Both the position numbers and the translations under genes were made by a program. Source: Epiperipatus broadwayi (taxonomy: Eukaryota; Onychophora; Udeonychophora; Euonychophora; Peripatidae). Taken from it: a DNA stretch of 64,000 nt. The notes beneath the pieces are model-generated. The model was not told the origin of the DNA. It did no database searches and worked only from the letters and a program-made list of their open reading frames with translations. Location of the stretch: positions 26,094,426-26,158,425 of the forward strand of contig JAQFVV010000001.1 in assembly GCA_028023455.1 (NCBI GenBank), given 5' to 3'. Within the stretch, counting starts at the first letter, position 1, and each line of letters opens with the position of its first letter. Shown one piece after another: positions 1-7,780 of the stretch.

Positions 1-290
1 GTGTCATTCATTCAGATAAAATAAAAGTAATTTAAAGTGATTGGTTAATATATTCATGCTCTCACTTCCAGTACTTAAAATTTGCCCATACTTAAGCATT
101 TGGGTTGAAAAAATAGGTGGATTCATTCTATTCTTTCGCAAAGACTTTGTCTTGTGTTGAAAGTGAGAGTATTCATTTATTATTAAGATTCATAAAGACA
201 TGTGCATTAGCTTGAAAAGCTGATCATTAGTTTATTACAATTTATAAACATTGCACTATATAAAATAAATATCTCATTTACATATGTTAA
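1..290 (-). repeat. Fold-back repeat family A, partial copy cut by the window edge
   Basis: This is the reverse complement of the unit seen twice in tandem at 44,327-44,945. It shares the block AAGACTTTGTCTTGTGTT, the 'gagagtattcattta' block and the flank 'cactatataaaataaat'. The family has no coding capacity. One arm of a larger inverted repeat is present here, and its partner may lie left of the window. A non-autonomous fold-back DNA element is the best description; its class is not known. Confidence 0.7.
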
Positions 291-2109
291 ATAGTCAAAT
301 GTTGACATGCAAAAACTATAATAGTCATAAGTAAAATACTATCAAAATCATTTTTGATTTTATGTCTATAAGAAGTGATGGAAAGCTTTTTTATGAGAAA
401 TTCAAAGGCATTTAAAAAGAAGGGGGAAACTATTAAAATGATAATAAATGAGATATTTTTATGTAAATGATTCTGATTTAACCAATGTCTTGAGTACTGA
501 ATTATTTAATCATTTTTCAATACAAATATAAGCAAAGATCTTTTTCTGCATTCCACATTTATGAGATAAAATCTTGAAAAGTATTTCAAAAATCTTATAC
601 AAAATCAAATGTTATTTTTATTAAATTCCATTATTAACAAGTTATTAATACACCCAAGATTATGAATAAATTATTTTCACACTAAAAAGTCCCACTTTAA
701 CTATCCTGGAATTCTATCTATATGAACAGATACAAATAAATTGTTGATATATGATTAGCAATCCACTATGATCAACTGCCAATAATGTAAATTTACATAT
801 ATGTCCCATGGTTAACAAGACAATAGAAATGTTATTCCTACTTGGACAAAAATTCAAAACCAAAAGAAAATTGTGCCTTAAATAATATAATACATTTTTA
901 CCAAATTAAAAAATGTGAGTTGTTTAACAATATTAAGCATCATAATAAAATAATTATTAATTATTGGATTCTATTAATGTGATGCTTGACTCTTGGAAAT
1001 CATATGAGGAAGATTTTTTTTTAAAAATCTATCCATCATCTTGAATTTTTCAGAATTCTCAATGACAACTTTATTTGTAATGAAATAGTCTATCTAGTGG
1101 TAATTACACTATATTACTTTCAGCATTAACCTTTCCAACATTATGTATTTTTCAATAAATTATATTATTTTATAGCAAAATAAAATAATATAATTTTTAC
1201 TTGTCAATTGTGCTTTTAACAAAAGTTTAGATCTAAACTATTGTTCAATATTCTTTCGGTTTTTGATATTCTCAAATTTACCAATCACCATAATCACAAA
1301 GCATGAATATTTTTCCTAGTCTTCAGAATACCAATTTTGAAGTCATAGAGAGTCACAAAAATATCATATCTTGAAACATTTTTAATCTTCATATTTAATA
1401 AATATGTTCCACATTCAAATATATATATATATTAATAAATATGTTCCACATTCAAATATATATATATATATTCATGAAATTTTGATCCAATGGTAATCCA
1501 TTAAAGCTTTCTTTATTGTTATGGACCTTTGTTGTTAAGGAAAGATCCAAAAAGGCAAACATTTATACATATACCATCAATTTTAAAGGCAATTATTGCT
1601 AGTCTCTATAGTTTTTGTCTTTTTCATATTTAACCAAACTTTGTTTACTATGTATAATATCAACAGAATATCTAATATAGTTGAAATTTCATCTACAAAT
1701 TCTGAAGTTATATATTTTTAATCAAACTGATTTTCTTTATTATGTGTTCAATACACAAAACAAATATAAATGATGCCATTTTTTAAACCTGATAACTTCC
1801 TTGATAATGTAAAGAAATTTTGTTTCACCATGATTTTCTTATTTGTAGTCTAAGTTCCAGTCCTCAGATAAATCAATTTTCCTTGAATATTCCATAATTT
1901 AGTATAGTCAACTGAATCCAAAGCCTTATTGTAATAGAGACTGAATTTTTTCTGTTGTTTCCTGGACTTTACAATTATCCATCTTATGTCAGTAATGATG
2001 TTATTGCTGCTCCAATTTTTCAAAAGCCATATTGTGCATATGGAAGTTTTAAATGATTTTTAGCATGTAATATGAGCTATTTTATAATAATGTATAGATT
2101 TTGTTAAGA
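291..2109. other. AT-rich non-coding stretch
   Basis: No open frame, splice pair or recognisable element is visible on either strand. The only internal structure is a 37-bp tandem duplication at about 1395-1470 (unit containing 'atgttccacattcaaat' plus an AT run), typical of replication slippage next to an (AT)n tract. Confidence 0.6.
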
Positions 2110-2400
2110 CTTCTTAAAACTCTAGTTTAATAAATGATTAATGATAAACATAGTTAGATTTATCAAAATGTATGAAGTTGAGGTTGTAAATGAAGCAAAT
2201 TTGGTGGTTGAAAATAAAGATGTGACAATTTGTCATAAATACACTTCATATAATAAAGATATATATGAGAGCTGGTGACCTGGACCAACTGATGAGTGCA
2301 GGTTCAGCATGAAATGCATCTTGGAGGTCATTTGTCTTTTATTGTATCTTTATTTATATAAAGAATAAAAAAGAGGAAGTATGGAGATTATTAAAATAAT
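2110..2400 (+). mobile_element. Hammerhead repeat family I, unit 1 (retrozyme-like)
   Basis: This non-coding unit is shared with 2835-3195 over its whole length, including 'attaatgataaa', 'gtagttaggtttatcaaa' and the segment after the ribozyme ending in 'tatctttatttatataaagaa'. It carries an intact hammerhead at 2276-2330. A size of a few hundred bases, the lack of an ORF and a type I hammerhead match what is known of animal retrozymes and Penelope terminal repeats. Assignment to either is inference. The unit starts with 'actctagtttaataaatgatt', which recurs at 2513 and, altered, near 5046 and 5408. Confidence 0.7.
2276..2330 (+). ncRNA. Type I hammerhead ribozyme, family I, core intact
   Basis: Stem I outer strand TGACCT (2276-2281) pairs with AGGTCA (2325-2330). 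A 3-nt bulge GGA follows, then inner stem CCAA (2285-2288) with TTGG (2321-2324). Core CTGATGA is 2289-2295. Stem II is GTGC/GCAT (2296-2299, 2307-2310) with loop AGGTTCA. GAA is 2311-2313. Helix III is the self-complementary ATGCAT (2314-2319), and the predicted cleavage follows C2320. All invariant core positions (C3 to A9, G12 to A14, U16.1, H17) are present. Helix III within one molecule is only 1-2 bp. Such minimal forms are known from newt satellite and Penelope hammerheads, where two molecules pair to work as a dimer. Confidence 0.85.
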
Positions 2401-2539
2401 CGATAAGATAATACACATACAAAAAGGAAGGTAAAAAGCCATGTGTGTGTGTAAAAAATCAGATATAATCATCTTTAACTTGAATTAAGGTCTATATCTG
2501 TGCTAGAGAGAAACTCTAGTTTAATAAATGATTAATGTA

Positions 2540-2811
2540 TAATATTAATAAGCCAATAAGCTAATATACATGCGCTTTGCAGATGTCACTATATAAATGA
2601 ATACTCCCACTTTTTCACACACAAGAGAAAGTCTTTAAGAAAATATAGAATGAATCCATCTATATTTTCGACCCAACCAAAAATATAGATGGATTCATTC
2701 TATATTTTCTTAAAGACTTTATCTTGTGTTTGAAAAAGTGGGAGTATTTATTTATATAGTGACATCTGCAAAGCACATGTGTATTAGCTTATTAATATTA
2801 TAGGTTATAAA
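2540..2811. repeat. Near-perfect 270-bp fold-back element (family A)
   Basis: Two arms of about 130 bp, roughly 2540-2673 and 2681-2811, are reverse complements with only a few mismatches and a loop of under 10 bases. The arm sequence (containing 'cacaagataaagtctttaa' and 'gatggattcattctatat') is the same family as 1-290 and 44,327-45,110. The near identity of the arms suggests recent formation or arm-to-arm gene conversion. It sits between two family I hammerhead units. It has no coding capacity. Confidence 0.85.
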
Positions 2812-2957
2812 AACATCACGCTATATAAAAAAATAAATGTCTTGTTTAAATTATTAATGATAAATGTAGTTAGGTTTATCAAAAATGTACGAAGTCAAGG
2901 TTGTGAATGAAGCAAGTTTGGCAATTGTAAATAAAGTTGTGACAATTCACCATAGAT

Positions 2958-3067
2958 AAATACTCTTCATGTAATGTATATATATATATATATATATGAG
3001 AGCTGGTGACCTAAATACTCTTCATGTAATATATATATATATATATATATATGAGAGCTGGTGACCT
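2958..3067 (+). repeat. Two tandem copies of a 55-bp segment ending in stem I of the ribozyme
   Basis: 'aaatactcttcatgtaat' followed by (AT)n and 'gagagctggtgacct' occurs at 2958-3012 and again at 3013-3067. The second copy continues into the full hammerhead, while the first stops exactly after the outer stem I strand TGACCT. Either slippage or a template switch at the ribozyme could give this junction. Confidence 0.8.
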
Positions 3068-3116
3068 GGGCCAACTGATGAGTGCAGGTTCAGCATGAAA
3101 TGTATCTTGGGGGTCA
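3062..3116 (+). ncRNA. Type I hammerhead ribozyme, family I, core intact
   Basis: Same fold as 2276-2330. Stem I is TGACCT (3062-3067) with GGGTCA (3111-3116) and CCAA (3071-3074) with TTGG (3107-3110), with bulge GGG. Core CTGATGA is 3075-3081. Stem II is GTGC/GCAT with loop AGGTTCA, GAA is 3097-3099 and helix III is ATGTAT (3100-3105). Predicted cleavage follows C3106. Changes from unit 1 are a U-G wobble in stem I, GGA to GGG in the bulge and C to T in helix III, all compatible with folding. Confidence 0.85.
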
Positions 3117-3195
3117 TTTGTCTTTCATTGTATCTTTATTTATATAAAGAACAAAAAAAAAGGAAGTTTGGAGATTTTTAAAATAATCCATAAGA

Positions 3196-4624
3196 CTCTT
3201 TTCCTTAGTCCAAGAAAAATTAATCAAATTTTGCAGGATGTAGACCACTGAGCAATTTTCCACATTAATGGAATAATTTGATCAGTTATTTTATTTTGAT
3301 TTTCAATTCAAGAAAAATGTTGATGGAAATCCCATAACTGTGATCATATATTTTGATAATTGATCTTAAAAATCAATCTGACTTTACTATCTTACTTTAT
3401 AGAATGTGTCCTGAATAGTTGTATGGTCTAACTGTTAACTAAATCCTTTTTATATCTGCTTTATTTGTGTTACTTCAGTTGCAATCTATATATTAGCTTT
3501 TTACACTTGAATCTAGAACTTCCTTTGATCTCATGGCTTCCTTGAATGACTGTATTATTGTTGTTTTTATATTTTTTATTTTGAATATTCCTTAAATATT
3601 ACTTTTAAACTCCATGACAGTTTTTTGGAAATGTTTTTACTAAGATTTCATAAATGATTTTTATTATTAATTTGCAGTTCTCTTTTCTAATTACAATTGT
3701 ATTTTCTGATAACATATTCTTTCTGATTATTTTATCTTAGTAATTTTTTTTCTGATTCACCTTTAATCAATTCTTTCTGCATTATCTATAGATCATATGA
3801 GTGATCAATTATACCCAAATTCTAAAACTGATTTTTGGATAATATTCATTAAAAAAGAATAAATATGTCTTCTAGATTACATCTAAAATGCTATAAATTT
3901 AGCTTTCTTAAAAGATCCATGTAAGTAATTTATGTTCTTTTATACAATCTACTTCTAGTCATGATTTCATTAAAATTAAAATGTATAAATGAGGGAAGAT
4001 GTTAAGAATGAAATACACTTTAGCTATAGAAACTATATTTAGCACCAAAAAAAGAATGTTTTACAACTTATTCATCTCATTTGTTGCTATTTATAATGTA
4101 GATGTTAATATATCCAAATCCAAGCAAGTAAATCTTGGAATTTTTTTTCTGTCACGACAAAATTTAATTTTTTTTCTTTTATGCAATCATGTCATGACTA
4201 ATGTAAATTGCTATTTAGGATTTATTTGGAAATAAATTTGTATATAATATTAGAGATACAGTTCCTGAATTAATATAAATTAAAAAATATGATTACAGTA
4301 TGATAATGTGTAAAGGATTAATGCAAGAAAAGCCATTAAAATAAAAATCTAAGTTTCAAATAAGTGTTTATTAAACATGTTGTTTGATAACCATTTTTAT
4401 TTCAAACACCAGTGTTTTTCCCTCTTGTAAGGACACTACTTATCAATAATTATGAAGAAATGATATAAAATGCAAAAAGTCAGCTAATTTAAAATATTAC
4501 TACAAACCTTGATAAAATTTGTGAAAATAATATGTAATTTGCATTTTTCCTCACTATATTTTTGTTATACATTTTTAGCAAAAAAAATATTATATTTGTA
4601 ATGGTAATAATTTTTTTAGATTAT
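3196..4624. other. AT-rich non-coding stretch
   Basis: No coding, splice or repeat signal could be supported. A 78-codon open frame at 3999-4235 has no domain, and its composition matches the surrounding AT-rich DNA, so it is treated as chance. Confidence 0.55.
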
Positions 4625-4775
4625 AAATTATCCAATAATGAATAATATTATTGTAGTGTAATTTGCACTATCTCATTCTCAAATGAGGTAGGGACTGGTT
4701 TTTATCTGCTTTTGACATCTTCTGGAAGGATATAATCATAAACATATAACTAAAGATATGTGAAAAAGATCTATG

Positions 4776-4830
4776 ATTCCCAAGATGCTCATTTTATGCT
4801 GAACCAGCACTCATCAATTGACCCAGACAA
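4776..4830 (-). pseudogene. Decayed family I hammerhead
   Basis: Read on the minus strand, stem II and its GGTTCA loop are kept, but the core reads TTGATGA (C3 changed, 4811-4817) and GAA reads AAA (G12 changed, 4793-4795). Helix III is ATGAGCAT followed by C. Loss of C3 and G12 predicts an inactive ribozyme. Confidence 0.7.
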
Positions 4831-4876
4831 CAATCTCTTACATATGTCTTTATCATTTTTAATGAAAAAGATCTAT

Positions 4877-4935
4877 GATCTCCAAGATGCACATTTCATG
4901 CTGAACCAGCACTCATCAGTTCGTGCAGGCCACAA
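4877..4935 (-). ncRNA. Family I hammerhead, core intact, stem I weakened
   Basis: On the minus strand: CTGATGA (complement of 4913-4919), stem II GTGC/GCAT with loop TGGTTCA, GAA (complement of 4895-4897), and helix III ATGTGCAT (3 bp with a 2-nt loop, or 2 bp with a 4-nt loop), followed by C at 4886. Inner stem I is CGAA against TTGG, with one mismatch, and the outer stem is poor. All core bases are present, but activity is doubtful because of stem I. Confidence 0.7.
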
Positions 4936-5055
4936 TATGTTTATGACTGCATTCTTCTAGAAAGTATTAAAGGTAGATAAAAACCAGTCCCTACCTTGCT
5001 TGCATGATGTAGTGAAAATTACACTACAGAAATATTATTCATTATTGGATAATCT

Positions 5056-5540
5056 CTAGTTTAATCATGAATAATAAAAATTATTAATATATTTTTAATA
5101 AATGATTTGTGTTAAAGTAGTGAGAGCAGCACATTTGACACATTTGAACTTATCAATTAAACTGTTGAACACAATAAAGATATATGTAAGATATTGTGGT
5201 CTGGGCCAAATGATAATTGTTATTTCAGCATGAAATGTACATCTTGGGGATCATAGATCTTTTTTATATGTCTTTGGTTATATTGGTCACATGTCTTTGA
5301 TTACATTTTTTCAAAAACTGTTAAAAATGGATAGAAACCAGTCCCATCTTGTATTAGAATGATGAAGTAAAAATTCCACTACAGAAATATTATTCATTAT
5401 TGGATAGTGTCTAGTCTAATAAATGGCTAATAAAATTATTAATATACTTTTATTAAGTGATTTGTGTCAAAGTTATAATGGCAACACATTTGACACTTAT
5501 GAATTAAACTGTATTACTCAATAAATTTACCAAGTGCATG
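5056..5540 (+). mobile_element. Hammerhead family I, unit with a decayed ribozyme (5199-5252)
   Basis: The repeat shares 'acacatttgacac', 'aaagatatatgtaag' and the downstream 'atagaaaccagtcc' with other family I units, and its ends are duplicated around 5050 and 5408. The ribozyme keeps inner stem I CCAA/TTGG, GAA (5232-5234) and an 8-nt palindromic helix III ATGTACAT followed by C5243. The core reads ATGATAA (C3 and catalytic G8 lost), and stem II is disrupted. Confidence 0.65.
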
Positions 5541-5548
5541 TTTAGATT

Positions 5549-5667
5549 GTAACTATATAGAAAGCAATCAATCCTCACCAGCACCATTAGATGGAGGTTA
5601 ATGTATCCTTGCAGTTTTAACACTAGATTGGTGCTGATAAGGATTGATTGTCTTTTATATAGTTATA
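5549..5667. repeat. Small inverted-repeat element (MITE-like)
   Basis: The arms 'taactatatagaaagcaatc' and its complement at the right end flank a short loop. The arms continue inward as 'aatcctcaccagcacca' against 'tggtgctgataaggatt'. At about 120 bp it is a hairpin-forming non-autonomous element with no coding capacity. Confidence 0.7.
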
Positions 5668-5689
5668 ATTAAGCTGTAGTAATTTTCTA

Positions 5690-5690
<1 letters not shown>

Positions 5691-5740
<50 letters not shown>
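5691..5740. repeat. (CT)n(AT)n microsatellite
   Basis: About 24 bases of CT repeat run directly into about 26 bases of AT repeat. Confidence 0.95.
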
Positions 5741-5741
<1 letters not shown>

Positions 5742-5784
5742 ATGTTTTCACGGTTATATGAAATAGATAAAATAATATTTTTGG

Positions 5785-5868
5785 GTACGAACCATGTATT
5801 ATTTTGCATTACAATCCGATATTTCGATGGACAAACAATCGCCATTATCAAGGTTAACTTTTGAAAGA
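5785..5868 (-). other. Hammerhead-like sequence at the 3' end of a Penelope-like remnant
   Basis: Just downstream of the minus-strand Penelope coding remnant, the minus strand reads TTGATAA, then TGG...CCA with a long loop, then TCGAA, the palindrome ATAT and C. This is the order core, stem II, GAA, helix III, cleavage site. Compared with CTGATGA, two core positions are changed (C3, G8). Its position, right after the ORF stop, is where Penelope-like elements are known to carry hammerheads. I infer a decayed ribozyme. Confidence 0.45.
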
Positions 5869-6352
5869 ACAATCATTAAATCTCAAAGAATAACATGACT
5901 CAGTGTGAGATGAGAAGTGAGATTCAACTAGTTCAGCATTCACAATATGAGGCTTATCAAAATGTTTATTTTCCTCAGTTTTTTCACCTATTAATTTCAA
6001 GTTAATATTAGATAAAATGAGAGGTTTCCACATAGCTGGAATACATTGTGCTTCATCAGCCCTATTTAAACCAGTAGGTCTCTTTAATATTTCAAATGAC
6101 TCTCTCATGGTTCTTAAATCACATCTTTCCAAATTAGCAAGTATTGTTGTATTGTCAAAATCAGGTTTGTGACCAATTTCTAACAAATGGGAAGTAAAAA
6201 CTGATGTGCTAATTTTTTGATTAAAAGCATTTCTATGTTCCTTAATTCTGACATTTATCCATCTATTAAAATGACCCACATAGCTTCTTCAGCACTGCAA
6301 ACATGGAATTTTATAAACTCCTTGGTGTTCCAAAAACATTCTGTCTTTAGGT
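5854..6352 (-). pseudogene. Penelope-like element remnant, GIY-YIG endonuclease domain and C-terminus
   Basis: Read on the minus strand from about 6352, the frame gives a GIY-YIG domain: GVYKIPC..C, then an in-frame TGA, then SYVGHFNRWINVRIKEH (the YIG half and the R...EH helix). This is followed by the family's usual tail with FEILKRP and a WKPL motif. GIY-YIG nucleases nick the target for Penelope-like retrotransposition. The reverse transcriptase half is missing, the YIG triplet reads YVG, and the TGA breaks the reading frame, so this is a 5'-truncated dead copy. It is a different lineage from the copy at 6502-7465 and resembles the one at 35,485-36,204. A microsatellite lies immediately upstream. 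Confidence 0.8.
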
Positions 6353-6353
6353 T

Positions 6354-6357
<4 letters not shown>

Positions 6358-6386
<29 letters not shown>

Positions 6387-6387
6387 A
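6358..6387. repeat. (TA)n(GT)n microsatellite
   Basis: A short TA run followed by GT repeats, placed between two Penelope-like remnants. Confidence 0.9.
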
Positions 6388-6501
6388 ATTATATAACTGA
6401 ATATTTGTAAATACAGTAACTTAATAATTAAAAAATATTTTATCCACTTAGGAGCGCTTTCGATTATCCCAGTAATCTGTGTTAACTAAAGCTTTGAAAT
6501 G
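6388..6501 (-). mobile_element. 3' non-coding end of a Penelope-like element
   Basis: This block begins directly at the stop codon of the Penelope ORF (6502-6504) and is repeated in both arms of the palindrome at 63,185-63,423, with part repeated inverted at 7474-7532. On the minus strand it contains CGAA, the palindrome AGCGCT, then C, preceded by CTGGGA (CTGAGA in the 63-kb copies). That is hammerhead-like spacing without a canonical CTGATGA. It is probably part of the element's terminal repeat. Confidence 0.65.
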
Positions 6502-7465
6502 CTAACTTTCCCACAATTCCATGATTTTAACATTTGCTGCTTGCCTGTTAATCAAGTCATGTTTATATTTGTATATTAGCATAGCCTCCTTTATTTTTCT
6601 TTTATTGTTATTTTTTTCAATTTGCAATATTTTTACACTGTTAAAATTGAAGTCAAAACCATAAATACATGATTTATTATGGTTGTAAAAAACAGATGCT
6701 GAAATATTATTATCTACTATGCAATTTTGTTTCAATTTCTGAACACGTTTTAATAATAGCAAGTGTTCTTTAGATCTTTTTTCCAATGTACATCTAGATT
6801 CACCTATATATCCATTGCCACACCTACATATCCATTTATAAATGACACAATTTTTATTTATAAATGAGGTTTTATCTTTAGAGTTATTTATTAATTTGTT
6901 TAATGTAGGAGGTATGTAAAATGCAATGTCACATATATCTTTATAAATTTTCCTTATAAACTTTACTTGATAATTTGAAATATATGGGATTGATATCCAT
7001 ATTTTTTTATTAGCAGGAGAATCAATATCATTACTAAAATTTTTATATTTTGTATTAAAATCTCTAATAATATTATATATGTGATTATAACTGTAGCCAA
7101 CATTTAACAATTCATTCGAATATATTTCAATATTTTTGCCTTTATCTGATGAATATTTGCAAAGACTATTATTTCTAAATAAGAATGACTTCAAGCCTGC
7201 CATTTTGTGTAACATTGTCACTTTTGATTTATATGGAATATAACCTCTTTTTACTATTGGTTTAATGGTCATACAGTAATCCAGCATGCATTGATTTCTA
7301 GTTATTTTAAGATCAAGAAACTGAACGCACATTAAATCTTCATCTGTTTTTATCCATCTTAGGCCTTTCAAACAATTTAATTCCTTAAATAACTCATTAA
7401 TTGTATTTGGTTTATCATATACAAAAACATCATTAACATATCGATAATATGCAATAATATTTTTT
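6502..7465 (-). pseudogene. Penelope-like element: RT C-terminus plus GIY-YIG endonuclease
   Basis: One minus-strand frame stays open for about 320 codons. In order it has the RT catalytic motif C written YVND (about 7430; Penelope RTs normally have YVDD), the downstream FLDLKI motif, a linker, and a GIY-YIG domain with VIYKWICRCG, GYIGESR and EKRSKEH, ending ...NRQ...ELWES. Penelope-like elements copy RNA by target-primed reverse transcription using this RT and nuclease. The frame upstream of YVND is lost where an inverted piece of the element's own 3' end joins (7474). The 5' truncation and the Asp-to-Asn change at a catalytic residue argue it is inactive, though the nuclease half looks intact. 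Confidence 0.85.
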
Positions 7466-7473
7466 TTATAATA

Positions 7474-7532
7474 CTGTATTTATAAATATTCAGTTATATA
7501 ATTACGTATATTGCTTTAAAAATACAGACATC
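7474..7532 (+). mobile_element. Inverted fragment of the Penelope 3' end
   Basis: This is the reverse complement of the 'taattatataactgaatatt' block found at 6388 and 63,185. It flanks the truncated 5' side of the copy at 6502-7465, so that copy is bracketed by inverted pieces of the same terminal sequence, a usual outcome of Penelope-like insertion. Confidence 0.7.
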
Positions 7533-7544
7533 GAATCATAATAT

Positions 7545-7780
7545 TATATATATATATTGAACAATGATAAAGATATGTATAAGTGATTGTGGTCTGAGAC
7601 AACTAATGAGTTCCGATTCAGCATGAAATGTGCACATGAGGATCATAGATCTTTTCCCCATGTCTTTGGTCATATATTTATGATTACATCCTTTCACAAA
7701 GTGTTAAAAGTAGATAGAAACCAGTCCCTATCTTGAGCGTGAGTGTGAAAATTACACATCAGTAATATGATTTATAATTT
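7545..7780 (+). mobile_element. Hammerhead family I unit with a decayed ribozyme (7591-7644)
   Basis: Shares 'gatcatagatctttt', 'ccatgtctttggt' and 'gtagatagaaaccagtccct' with the units at 5.2-5.4 kb. The core reads CTAATGA (7603-7609; G5 lost), GAA is 7625-7627 and helix III has grown to ATGTGCACAT, followed by G where an H17 base is required. Predicted inactive. Confidence 0.65.

Larger units (their letters stand above)
2835..3195 (+). mobile_element. Hammerhead repeat family I, unit 2
   Basis: Homologous to unit 1 over its length, with an expanded (AT)n tract and an internal 55-bp duplication just upstream of the ribozyme. It contains an intact hammerhead at 3062-3116. Units 1 and 2 lie in the same orientation either side of the fold-back element at 2540-2811. 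Confidence 0.7.
4625..5055. mobile_element. Fold-back copy of hammerhead family I units
   Basis: The outer arms about 4625-4730 and 4975-5055 are inverted copies of each other (shared 'ggtagggactggtttttatc' and 'ccaataatgaataatatta'). Between them are two minus-strand hammerheads in direct order, 4776-4830 and 4877-4935. The arm sequence recurs downstream of the ribozymes at about 5330-5405 and 7700-7775, so it belongs to the family I unit. This is an inverted dimer-like arrangement. Confidence 0.7.

Noticed and set aside
3999-4235. 78-codon plus-strand frame
   Set aside because: No domain and composition as expected from translated AT-rich DNA; no splice signals or conserved neighbour.
4760-4960. 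66-codon frame with an internal repeat (MLNQHSS twice)
   Set aside because: The repetition simply reflects the two hammerhead copies on the opposite strand; it is not a protein.
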